Assembly: GCF_000708265.2 (NCBI RefSeq)
Contig: NZ_JCKI01000010.1
Coordinates: forward strand, 1 to 64,000
DNA: 64,000 bases
Origin: Pedobacter sp. R20-19
GTDB lineage: Bacteria > Bacteroidota > Bacteroidia > Sphingobacteriales > Sphingobacteriaceae
Reading direction: 5' to 3'
Positions 26,069-33,683 of this stretch are shown here, piece by piece. The notes under the pieces are model-generated. The model was given only the letters and a program-made list of their open reading frames with translations, was not told where the DNA came from and ran no database searches. Every line of letters begins with the position of its first letter. The first letter of the stretch is position 1. The position numbers and the translations under genes were made by a program.

Positions 26069-26770
26069 TTAAAATGAGAAGCCAATACCAACTGATAATA
26101 CCCTGTTTTTTTCTTGGTAAAACCTGATATTTTCGCCAGTTATTGTCGTTAAACCCAAGCCATAACCCGCATGAATATTAAATCCATTTTTTAATTGATA
26201 ACCTGCTAAAAAGTTAAGTCCAAAATCTCCTCTTTTAAAATCTTCATCATTTCCAAATTTAACGTTTCGCGCTGATTTTTCATTTGCCTTAATATCTCCC
26301 CTAGTTTCAACACCATCTAATTTTATTTTACCGCCTATTCCAAATCCATAATACGGGCCAGCTCCAAAAAAGATATTACCATCACCAATATTAAAACTAA
26401 AAACTGCATTTACAGGAATTTCTAAATACATTGTATTTAATTTATAGGAACCTTCGAAAATATATAGATTTGATCCAGGTTCAAAATTTGAATTATAAAC
26501 CTGGGCTTTACCTCCTTTTCCAATTAATGTTAAACCTGGTTGAATAGAAAATACTGCCGAAACAGGTATATCAACTGTACCACCTAAATAAAAAGATGTA
26601 TTCGTTTTATAATCCGGAGGTTCAGGTCCATCATAGGCAGATGCACCGCCATTAGCAGATATGGTTGGAAAAGTAACGCCAGCCTTGATGCCAAATTTAA
26701 CCTGATTGGTTTGGGAGAATGCACAAAAAGATATTACCAGGATAGATAGTGTAGTGAAGAGCTTTTTCAT
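26069..26770 (-). CDS. Outer-membrane beta-barrel protein (PorT-like family)
   Basis: The 233-residue protein has a signal peptide (about 1-19, ending FCAFSQ) and alternating strands with GIKAGVTFPTIS and FNIHAGYGLGLTTIT, ending in an aromatic VGIGFSF. This is the small eight-strand outer-membrane barrel type common in Bacteroidota. It lies between gldF and the GldA-like gene on the same strand, but with gaps of about 100-120 bases. No specific role is visible. Confidence 0.72.
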   Translation of the reverse strand: MKKLFTTLSILVISFCAFSQTNQVKFGIKAGVTFPTISANGGASAYDGPEPPDYKTNTSFYLGGTVDIPVSAVFSIQPGLTLIGKGGKAQVYNSNFEPGSNLYIFEGSYKLNTMYLEIPVNAVFSFNIGDGNIFFGAGPYYGFGIGGKIKLDGVETRGDIKANEKSARNVKFGNDEDFKRGDFGLNFLAGYQLKNGFNIHAGYGLGLTTITGENIRFYQEKNRVLSVGIGFSF

Positions 26771-26867
26771 AAGTTATTTTAGAGGAAAGAAAGTTATGAA
26801 AAAAACCTTAAAAGCAGATCAACACTGGATTAATAAATAAAAATCTATTAGTTAACTTAAATCTAAA

Positions 26868-27575
26868 TCAGGCAGTAAGTTTTCTGAAAATTTCTTCCAG
26901 TGAGTCTTGATGATATGCTTTTTTAATGCCTTTAAGTGAATCATTGGCTACAATTTTACCTTTATTGATAATGATAATGTCATCACAAATGGCTTCAACC
27001 TCTTGCATAATGTGCGTAGAAATAATTACGGTTTTATTTTTTCCTAATTCTTTAATTAAAGCACGAATATCCACCAATTGGTTAGGATCAAGCCCGGAAG
27101 TAGGCTCATCCAGGATTAAAACATCAGGATTATGAATAATGGCTTGTGCCAGCCCTACCCTTTGGCGATAACCTTTAGATAGCATCCCTATCTTCTTGTG
27201 TTGTTCGGGCGTTAAACCAACGAGTTTAATCACCTCATTAACCCGATTTGCGATGTTATTTAATTTATAGGTCTCTCCAACAAAACGGAGAAACTCTTTA
27301 ACATACATTTCAGTGTAAAGCGGTGTATTTTCGGGTAAATAACCAATATGCTTTTTAGCTTCAATAGGCTGGCTAATAATATTTTGATTTGAAACTTCGG
27401 CATTGCCAGATGTTGGCATCAAATAACCAGTTAACATGCGCATGGTGGTAGATTTACCTGCACCATTCGGACCAAGAAATCCTAAAATACGTCCAGGATG
27501 TGCTTCAAAACTAATTGAATCAACAGCTTTTTGCTGATCGTAATGTTTGGAAAGATTCTTTACTGAAATGCTCAT
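26868..27575 (-). CDS. gldA: ABC transporter ATP-binding protein, GldA-like
   Basis: The 235-residue ATPase has Walker A GPNGAGKST (residues 34-42), a signature region with LSKGYRQRVGLAQA (about 128-141), Walker B VLILDEPTSGLDP and the switch STHIMQEVE. It closely resembles GldA, which powers the GldFG permease, and lies 0.9 kb upstream of gldF on the same strand. It is shorter than the GldA of Flavobacterium, which I recall as about 300 residues, so the C-terminal extension is missing. A more general drug or export ATPase remains possible. Confidence 0.75.
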   Translation of the reverse strand: MSISVKNLSKHYDQQKAVDSISFEAHPGRILGFLGPNGAGKSTTMRMLTGYLMPTSGNAEVSNQNIISQPIEAKKHIGYLPENTPLYTEMYVKEFLRFVGETYKLNNIANRVNEVIKLVGLTPEQHKKIGMLSKGYRQRVGLAQAIIHNPDVLILDEPTSGLDPNQLVDIRALIKELGKNKTVIISTHIMQEVEAICDDIIIINKGKIVANDSLKGIKKAYHQDSLEEIFRKLTA

Positions 27576-27673
27576 TTTTGTTTTTTATTTAACCCTAAAG
27601 GCCTTAAAATTTTAAATCAGTCTTGATCCTGGTAACAAAGCAGTAATTGCTTTGCGCCACAATGACAAGAGAT

Positions 27674-28594
27674 TTAGTTTATATAATCTGAACTCAGCTT
27701 TTTGTTGTACCTAAATTTATTAAACTGTTCTGATGCCTGAGACAAATTATCACCTGATAAAATATCTGCTCCATTATTAATTAAATGATAGTATATGTTT
27801 CTGGCTGGACTGGCTATTGCGCTTTTGTCAATATTACCCATTGTTCCTAATATCGTAGTAATTCCTTTACCATGCAGAAACTGATAAAATTCCTTATCGG
27901 GAGCTGAAACCCCCACAAAGGCAACAATTCTATTATTCGGTATCCCTAAATCGTTAAGTCTTTTTAAATCTGATTTTTTCTGAACTGATGCAGAAATCAT
28001 GAGTTCAGGTGCAAGGCGATGAACTTCCTGCGCCTGATTCGCATTATAAGTGATAATAATTGAATTGCTTTCTACTTTATATTGCCTTACTTTTTCAATC
28101 ACTTTAGCATAAGAAACGCCCTTTTTTAAGTCGATTGTGAGCAGCACTTTTCCTTTACTCCAGCTCAATACGCTATCTAAAGTAGGGATTTTGAAACTGG
28201 TTTCTTTACCATCATTATCTTTCAGGTTAAGTGCTCTCAGTTGTTCATAAGTATAATTTCCAATCGGTCCTTTTCCTGTTGAGGTTCTGTCTAGTTGATC
28301 ATCATGCATAATCACCATCACTGAATCTTTGCTGTAAGCAATATCAAATTCAATTACCATTGGATTATACTGTGTTGCGTTTTCAAAAGTTTCAATGCAA
28401 TTTTCCGGGAAACCAGGCATTGGCCCACCCCGGTGCGCACTGATTAATGGGTATCGATTTTCTGGTGTCCACTTCAAAAACTGATATAATTGTGCGGTAT
28501 TTTTAAATTTAATATAGTGATAAACTTTTTCATCCTGTTTGCATGAAGCAAATAAGAATGTGAAAACGAGTAAAAGGAGATGATGGAATTTCAT
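27674..28594 (-). CDS. Glycerophosphodiester phosphodiesterase, lipoprotein
   Basis: The 306-residue protein has a lipoprotein signal with lipobox FASC (Cys18). The GDPD barrel follows: SAHRGG near 50-55, PENCIETFENA, EFDIAYSKDSVMVIMHDDQLDRTSTGKG near 99-126, which hold the catalytic histidines and metal-binding acids. It hydrolyses glycerophosphodiesters to an alcohol and glycerol-3-phosphate in the envelope. A TATTTTTG element (28599-28606, minus) lies four bases before the ATG. Confidence 0.88.
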   Translation of the reverse strand: MKFHHLLLLVFTFLFASCKQDEKVYHYIKFKNTAQLYQFLKWTPENRYPLISAHRGGPMPGFPENCIETFENATQYNPMVIEFDIAYSKDSVMVIMHDDQLDRTSTGKGPIGNYTYEQLRALNLKDNDGKETSFKIPTLDSVLSWSKGKVLLTIDLKKGVSYAKVIEKVRQYKVESNSIIITYNANQAQEVHRLAPELMISASVQKKSDLKRLNDLGIPNNRIVAFVGVSAPDKEFYQFLHGKGITTILGTMGNIDKSAIASPARNIYYHLINNGADILSGDNLSQASEQFNKFRYNKKLSSDYIN

Positions 28595-28598
28595 GTTT

Positions 28599-28606
28599 CA
28601 AAAATA
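28599..28606 (-). promoter_or_regulatory. Candidate -7 promoter element for the phosphodiesterase gene
   Basis: TATTTTTG on the minus strand, four bases before the ATG, matches TAnnTTTG and suggests a leaderless transcript. Confidence 0.5.
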
Positions 28607-28708
28607 GGAAAAAATGGATGATGTAGAGTGTGAAATGGAATTCTTAACTCCATGCGTTAAAACGCAAAGAGATTTACAATTTTTGCCACCTAAACCCGAT
28701 GGCAGCGA

Positions 28709-28740
28709 ACATGAAGTGCAACGAAGTAAAGTGTACAGCG
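28709..28740 (+). repeat. Dispersed intergenic repeat, copy 2
   Basis: About 32 bases containing AACGAAGTAAAG match the minus strand of the gap at 2996-3027 at about 26 positions. Nearby, at about 28830-28862, CCTTTTACC occurs three times. Confidence 0.5.
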
Positions 28741-28868
28741 GGGCCGTAGAAAACGATTAACATTAAAATTGCTTTATCCCTAAATTTCTTAAAGGGCTTT
28801 TCTAAACCACATAAACATCTCACTCAAAAACCTTTTACCTTTTACCGCTCACCTTTTACCTTATTTAT

Positions 28869-28876
28869 TATATTTG
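28869..28876 (+). promoter_or_regulatory. Candidate -7 promoter element for glyS
   Basis: TATATTTG matches TAnnTTTG and ends eight bases before the glyS ATG, leaving at most a very short leader. Confidence 0.6.
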
Positions 28877-28884
28877 CCTCCATT

Positions 28885-30528
28885 ATGGCTCAAAAGAATA
28901 ACGACGAACAATTTAAAAATGTAATCTCACATGCAAAAGAATACGGATTCGTATTTCAAAGCAGCGAAATATATGATGGCTTAAGTGCTGTTTATGACTA
29001 CGGACAATTGGGTGCCGAGTTAAAAAATAATATTAAATCTTACTGGTGGAAAGCCATGGTACAGATGCATGAAAATATTGTAGGGATAGATTCTGCAATT
29101 TTTATGCATCCTAAAGTTTGGAAAGCAAGTGGTCACGTAGATGGATTTAACGATCCGATGATTGATAACAAGGATTCCAACAAACGCTACCGTGCAGACC
29201 AGTTGCTGGAAAACAAAATTGATGAACTATATTCAGAATTGGCAAATTTCAGTGCAGAAAACAAGGCCAAATTTGAAGAATTTCAACAAGAAATATTAGG
29301 TTTAAGTGATGAAGGACAAGCCAGTTGGATTCCAAGTTTTAAGGATGAAGATGGAATTTTGGATAATGCAAAATATCCATTTGTAGATGAAGCCAGCTGG
29401 AGATTTGTTAAAAAAGGTTTAGCACTTGAAGTAGAAATGAACTTAGCGCTTAAATCAGAAAACTTAGCGCAGTTGAAGGATTTAATTGTTGGCTATAAAG
29501 TTATTTGCCCAATTTCTAAAACGTCTAACTGGACAGATGTTCGCCAGTTTAACCTGATGTTTAGCACACAATTTGGTGCCATGGCAGAAGGAAGCGATGA
29601 AGTTTATCTTCGTCCGGAGACAGCGCAGGGTATTTTTGTAAACTTTTTGAATGTGCAGAAATCAGGAAGGATGAAAATTCCTTTTGGAATTGCACAAATT
29701 GGTAAAGCTTTCAGAAACGAGGTTATTGCCCGTCAGTTCATTATGCGCATGCGTGAATTTGAACAAATGGAAATGCAATTTTTTGTTCGCCCTGGTGAGG
29801 ATAAAAAATGGTTTGAATACTGGAAAGATGCCCGTTTAAAATGGCATAAAGCTTTAGGAACATCTCCTGAGAAATACCGCTATCATGATCACGTTAAATT
29901 GGCACATTACGCTAATGCGGCAACTGATATTGAGTTTGAATTCCCTTTTGGATTTAAAGAAGTAGAAGGTATTCACAGCCGTACAGATTTCGATTTAACA
30001 CAGCACCAGGAGTTTTCGGGTAAGAAAATGCAATACTTCGATAATGATTTAAACGAAGAGGGTAAACCTTATGGAAATTATGTTCCTTATGTAATCGAAA
30101 CTTCAATTGGTTTAGATCGGATGTTTTTGCTAACCATGATTAATGCTTTTGAGGAGCAGGATTTGAGTACAGCAGATAAACAGGACAGCCGTACACTATT
30201 ACGCCTGCACCCTGCTCTTGCACCATATAAAGTGGCTGTTTTCCCGCTAACCAAGAAAGATGGTTTACCAGAAAAAGCACGAGAAATTATGGATACTTTA
30301 AAATTCGATTTCAATTGTATTTATGAAGAAAAAGATGCCATAGGTAAACGTTACCGCCGTCAGGATGCCATTGGTACACCATTTTGTTTAACGATAGATC
30401 ACCAGAGTTTAGAAGACAATACCGTTACCATCCGTCATCGCGACAGCATGGAGCAAGAACGTGTAGCTATTGCAGATTTAGGCGATATTATTGGTAAGGC
30501 AGTAAGCTGGAAGACGTTACTCGCATAA
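28885..30528 (+). CDS. glyS: Glycyl-tRNA synthetase (single-chain type)
   Basis: The 547-residue class II synthetase charges tRNA-Gly. Visible signatures are YGFVFQSSEIYDGLSAVYDYGQLG (about 15-38), RPETAQGIFVNF near 244-255, FRNEVIARQFIMRMREFEQME (motif 2 region), IETSIGLDRMFL (motif 3), and an anticodon-binding domain from about 440. It belongs to the eukaryote-like dimeric family and not to the GlyQ/GlyS tetramer type. It is followed by a strong terminator. Confidence 0.95.
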   Translation: MAQKNNDEQFKNVISHAKEYGFVFQSSEIYDGLSAVYDYGQLGAELKNNIKSYWWKAMVQMHENIVGIDSAIFMHPKVWKASGHVDGFNDPMIDNKDSNKRYRADQLLENKIDELYSELANFSAENKAKFEEFQQEILGLSDEGQASWIPSFKDEDGILDNAKYPFVDEASWRFVKKGLALEVEMNLALKSENLAQLKDLIVGYKVICPISKTSNWTDVRQFNLMFSTQFGAMAEGSDEVYLRPETAQGIFVNFLNVQKSGRMKIPFGIAQIGKAFRNEVIARQFIMRMREFEQMEMQFFVRPGEDKKWFEYWKDARLKWHKALGTSPEKYRYHDHVKLAHYANAATDIEFEFPFGFKEVEGIHSRTDFDLTQHQEFSGKKMQYFDNDLNEEGKPYGNYVPYVIETSIGLDRMFLLTMINAFEEQDLSTADKQDSRTLLRLHPALAPYKVAVFPLTKKDGLPEKAREIMDTLKFDFNCIYEEKDAIGKRYRRQDAIGTPFCLTIDHQSLEDNTVTIRHRDSMEQERVAIADLGDIIGKAVSWKTLLA

Positions 30529-30547
30529 TTTTACCACCTTACTTTGA

Positions 30548-30571
30548 CCACCTTAGAAACCTAAGGATACC
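30548..30571 (+). repeat. Single copy of a repeat shared with the 55 kb array
   Basis: This 24-base stretch matches 55371-55394 at 23 of 24 positions, including CCACCTTAGAAACCTAAG, although the two are 25 kb apart. It lies between the glyS stop and its terminator. Confidence 0.8.
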
Positions 30572-30575
30572 TTAG

Positions 30576-30728
30576 TTAGGTTATTATATTTAGTCGCAGG
30601 TCAAAACCTGCGACTTTTTTTTGTTTGTTGGCTCGCCAACCAATGATGTCCAATAAGGTTTTATCGTTAAACTGACGAAATTCTTCTGCGCTCAGGTCTC
30701 CGAAATTTCGTAAGTTGATGAATTCCAT
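30576..30728 (-). CDS. Possible 50-residue protein or gene remnant
   Basis: A minus-strand frame starts with ATG at 30728 and encodes 50 residues. The first 36 (starting MEFINLRNFGDLSAEEF and including DIIGWRANK) look like real protein in composition. The last part runs through the glyS terminator hairpin, which is unusual for an intact gene. I recognise no family. It may be a small gene, or a remnant of a longer one. Confidence 0.35.
   Translation of the reverse strand: MEFINLRNFGDLSAEEFRQFNDKTLLDIIGWRANKQKKVAGFDLRLNIIT
30592..30623 (+). terminator. Rho-independent terminator of glyS
   Basis: Arms AGTCGCAGGT (30592-30601) and ACCTGCGACT (30606-30615) form a perfect 10-bp stem with a 4-base loop, followed by eight further T residues. 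This is the clearest terminator in the window. Confidence 0.92.
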
Positions 30729-30840
30729 GATTAGTGGCCTTCATAAATTGTTTTAAAACTAAATCTGATTTTTAGCGGTAATTCAAAAGTCAAAAAGGCT
30801 ATGATTACATTTTTAGTGTTTAAACTGATTATTTGTAAAT

Positions 30841-30848
30841 TACCTTTG
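30841..30848 (+). promoter_or_regulatory. Candidate -7 promoter element for the AraC-type gene
   Basis: TACCTTTG matches TAnnTTTG and ends 24 bases before the start codon. Confidence 0.5.
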
Positions 30849-30872
30849 TTTCGTCCTTAATTATATAGTTAG

Positions 30873-31277
30873 ATGAAACTTCCTCAAAAATTCTTTGCCC
30901 GCCGCCATGAAATTACGGCTGATTATTTGAAAGAATTAGATAAACATCTTGATGATATTGTTTCTGGCAGAACAACAGAAATGTTCGAGGTTAGGGATTT
31001 TGCTGAATTACTTCATGTTCATCCAACCCACTTCAGTAATACCATAAAAGAAGCTACCGGATATTCTCCATGTTTTTTTTTCGAAGAACGTTTGATGGAA
31101 ATTTCGAAATCCATGTTACAAAATGCAAACACGCCCATTTCAGAAATCGCCAGAAGTTTAACTTACGATCCTTCAAATTTCACTAAGTTTTTTAAACATT
31201 TTGCCGGCCAAACACCTAAGCAATACCGGGAAGCATATTTAATGTCTTTGTTAGATAAAGAAATAATTACTGCATAA
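30873..31277 (+). CDS. AraC-family DNA-binding regulator, HTH domain only
   Basis: The 134-residue protein consists almost only of the AraC double helix-turn-helix: a first helix pair near 42-62 (FAELLHVHPTHFSNTIKEATG) and ISEIARSLTYDPSNFTKFFKHFAGQTPKQYR near 94-124. It lacks the usual sensor domain, so a partner or constitutive action is likely. The short-chain dehydrogenase gene 65 bases downstream on the same strand, with its own promoter-like element, is the obvious candidate target. Confidence 0.85.
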   Translation: MKLPQKFFARRHEITADYLKELDKHLDDIVSGRTTEMFEVRDFAELLHVHPTHFSNTIKEATGYSPCFFFEERLMEISKSMLQNANTPISEIARSLTYDPSNFTKFFKHFAGQTPKQYREAYLMSLLDKEIITA

Positions 31278-31315
31278 TACTTAAGCTGTCACCATTTTTT
31301 CCATCACTTTCCATT

Positions 31316-31323
31316 TAACTTTG
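31316..31323 (+). promoter_or_regulatory. Candidate -7 promoter element for the dehydrogenase gene
   Basis: TAACTTTG matches TAnnTTTG and ends 19 bases before the ATG at 31343. Confidence 0.5.
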
Positions 31324-31342
31324 TTTATCAAATTAAAAGAAC

Positions 31343-32107
31343 ATGGAAAAACAAAATAAAATTGCTTTGGTTACTGGCGGCAGCCGTGGACTAGGAAAAA
31401 ATGCTGCGATTAAAATCGCCGAAAAAGGTATTGATGTGATTGTTACCTATCAAACCAAAAAAGAAGATGCTGAAAATACTGTTGAGGAAATTAAGCAGCT
31501 CGGCGTAAATGCAGCAGCATTGCAACTTGATGTAGCAGACAGTAAAACTTTTAATCCTTTTATTACTGAAGTAAAGTCAACATTGAATACTGTTTTTAAT
31601 GCTGATAAAATTGATTTCATCGTAAATAACGCAGGTATTGGTATCCATGCATCATTTGAAGAAACTACAGAAGATCAATTCGATACTTTGGTTAATATCC
31701 AATTTAAAGGTCCGTTTTTTCTGACACAAAAAGTTTTACCTATTCTGCATGATGGTGGTGCGATTATTAATATATCATCAGGATTAGCCCGCTTCTCTTT
31801 ACCTGGCTATGCAGCTTACGGGGCAATGAAAGGTGCTATGGAAACCTTAACCCGATATCAGGCAAAAGAATTGGGTGCAAGAGGAATCAGATCAAATATT
31901 ATTGCTCCTGGTGCCATAGAAACTGACTTTGGCGGCGGTGTAGTTAGAGATAACGAACAAATGAATGCCGGAATTGCAGCTCAAACAGCATTAGGTCGGG
32001 TTGGTTTACCAGATGATATTGGTGGTGTAGTTGCATTTCTTTGTACGGAAGAAGCCAGATGGATTAATGCACAGCGCATTGAAGCTTCTGGTGGTATGTT
32101 TTTATAA
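31343..32107 (+). CDS. Short-chain dehydrogenase/reductase (SDR)
   Basis: The 254-residue enzyme has the classical SDR pattern: TGGSRGLG for NAD(P) binding (residues 11-18), NNAG near 95, catalytic Ser in NISSG and Tyr-Lys in YGAMK near 160. Arg after the glycine motif suggests NADPH. It resembles 3-oxoacyl-ACP reductase-like SDRs, but the substrate is unknown. It follows an AraC-type regulator that may control it. Confidence 0.85.
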   Translation: MEKQNKIALVTGGSRGLGKNAAIKIAEKGIDVIVTYQTKKEDAENTVEEIKQLGVNAAALQLDVADSKTFNPFITEVKSTLNTVFNADKIDFIVNNAGIGIHASFEETTEDQFDTLVNIQFKGPFFLTQKVLPILHDGGAIINISSGLARFSLPGYAAYGAMKGAMETLTRYQAKELGARGIRSNIIAPGAIETDFGGGVVRDNEQMNAGIAAQTALGRVGLPDDIGGVVAFLCTEEARWINAQRIEASGGMFL

Positions 32108-32122
32108 ACATTTCCCATAAAT

Positions 32123-32180
32123 TAACCACCAAGATACGGAAGCATCATTCTATACCTAATGCGCTGTAGCTTGGTGGTTA
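32123..32180. repeat. Large-loop inverted repeat, terminator-like
   Basis: Arms TAACCACCAAG (32123-32133) and CTTGGTGGTTA (32170-32180) pair perfectly over 11 bp with a 36-base loop, followed by TTTTG. It may end the dehydrogenase transcript. The ACCACCAAG core is known to me from dispersed palindromic repeats in other bacteria. Confidence 0.6.
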
Positions 32181-32236
32181 TTTTGAAGCAGAGGAAATAA
32201 ATAAAATCAAATGGCGTTATCCACCAAAGCCATGCG

Positions 32237-32935
32237 ATGCGAAAAATACTTCTCCCTATATTTTTATCCCTATGTTTTGTAAACGGGGCAATGGCTCAAA
32301 AATGGACCGATGCTGAGTTCCGAAAAGCTAATACCGCAGCAAATGCTCCTTATTTAACTTATGAAGAGAAAAACATTGTGCTGTATATGAATTTAGTACG
32401 CATTGACGGGGAAAAATTTTACGATACTTTTTTAGAAGATTACATCAGCGATTATAATTCAAAAGTCCGCAAGTACCGCAATTACAATGACCTTAAAATT
32501 TCGAAAAACAACCCTTATTATTTATCGTTACTCACGCATTTGCGTGGCATAAAAAATCTGCCCATGTTTTATTCAGATGAGAAATTATCAACGGTAAGTC
32601 GTAACCATGCAATGGATTTAAACAAAAATAATTTGGATACACATGAAAGCAGTAACGGCGACAAGTTTTCAAAAAGAATTTCCAGGTATTACCCAAACAA
32701 AACCATGAGTGAAAATATCGATTTTGGTTATTCAGATGGTTTAGACATTGTTTGTCATTTACTTTTAGATTGTGGTGTGCCATCGCTCGGCCATCGATTT
32801 ACTATTCTTGATCAGAAAAGCAAATTGAACATTGTGGGCATTAGCATCCAACAACATCCATCTTATCATTGGTGTGCAGTGATTGATTATGTTGCAAACC
32901 CGAAAATGAATCTTCCTTCCAATGAAAACTTTTAA
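32237..32935 (+). CDS. Secreted CAP-domain protein (SCP-like)
   Basis: The 232-residue protein has a signal peptide (about 1-21, ending GAMAQK). The CAP pattern includes LSTVSRNHAMDLNKNNLDTHESSNGDKFSKRISRYYP and SENIDFGYSDGLDIVCHLLLDCGVPSLGHRFTIL, with the two cavity histidines. CAP proteins are exported and have varied, mostly unknown roles in bacteria. It stands alone. Confidence 0.82.
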   Translation: MRKILLPIFLSLCFVNGAMAQKWTDAEFRKANTAANAPYLTYEEKNIVLYMNLVRIDGEKFYDTFLEDYISDYNSKVRKYRNYNDLKISKNNPYYLSLLTHLRGIKNLPMFYSDEKLSTVSRNHAMDLNKNNLDTHESSNGDKFSKRISRYYPNKTMSENIDFGYSDGLDIVCHLLLDCGVPSLGHRFTILDQKSKLNIVGISIQQHPSYHWCAVIDYVANPKMNLPSNENF

Positions 32936-33014
32936 ATTACAATGATTTTAGCCAAATGAGTAATTCTAATGTTATACTTTTTATTTTGTAAAAGCAACAG
33001 TATAAAAATTAATT

Positions 33015-33022
33015 TACCTTTG
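33015..33022 (+). promoter_or_regulatory. Candidate -7 promoter element for the GtrA-like gene
   Basis: TACCTTTG matches TAnnTTTG and ends 23 bases before the ATG at 33046. Confidence 0.5.
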
Positions 33023-33045
33023 CATCCAAACTACCTGAAACCATA

Positions 33046-33558
33046 ATGCGTAAAGTTATTCTCGCCTTTATAGATTTTTTTCATCCCCCTTTTAAAAGTT
33101 TTATCTCTACACATAATTTCAGGTATCTGGCAACTGGCGGCGGCACATTGCTACTAGGCATTTTAAGTTATTATTTTGCATACTTTTTTATTTTTAAAAC
33201 GTCAGAAGTAAACTTTGGGATTATCGTACTACAAAGGGAAACCGCATCTCTTCTGGTAGATTATGCAGTGGCCATTCCAACAAGTTTCTTGCTGAACAAG
33301 TATGTCATTTTTACACATAGCGAATTAAAGGGACGTGTTCAATTGTTCCGTTTTTTAAATCTTCAGTTTATTAATATCCTTGCCAACTATGTTTTGCTTA
33401 AGTTTTTACTGGAACTGTTAAGGGATTACCCAACGCTGGCCATGCTTTCCAGAATAGCTGTTTCGGTATTAATGGCCTTGTTTAGCTATTTATACCAACA
33501 TTATTTCACTTTTAGTGTAAAAAAACTTGGCCAAAGTCCAAAGTCTCCGAAGCATTAA
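33046..33558 (+). CDS. GtrA-like membrane protein
   Basis: The 170-residue protein has four membrane helices and GtrA-family features: FRYLATGGGTLLLGILSYYF (about 25-44), an NKYVIF motif near 85-90 and a closing FSYLYQHYFTF. GtrA proteins are thought to flip lipid-linked sugars for glycan modification. No glycosyltransferase lies directly beside it. Confidence 0.8.
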   Translation: MRKVILAFIDFFHPPFKSFISTHNFRYLATGGGTLLLGILSYYFAYFFIFKTSEVNFGIIVLQRETASLLVDYAVAIPTSFLLNKYVIFTHSELKGRVQLFRFLNLQFINILANYVLLKFLLELLRDYPTLAMLSRIAVSVLMALFSYLYQHYFTFSVKKLGQSPKSPKH

Positions 33559-33683
33559 ACCAGATTTTTAATACTTTAAATTCTGCTTAAACCATTTATT
33601 ACGCCAGGCTGTTAATTTTGGCAACAGCTTTCTTGTTTAGGTAAGGTTAACATCATAACTTAGCTATTAACCAACTTATTTTC

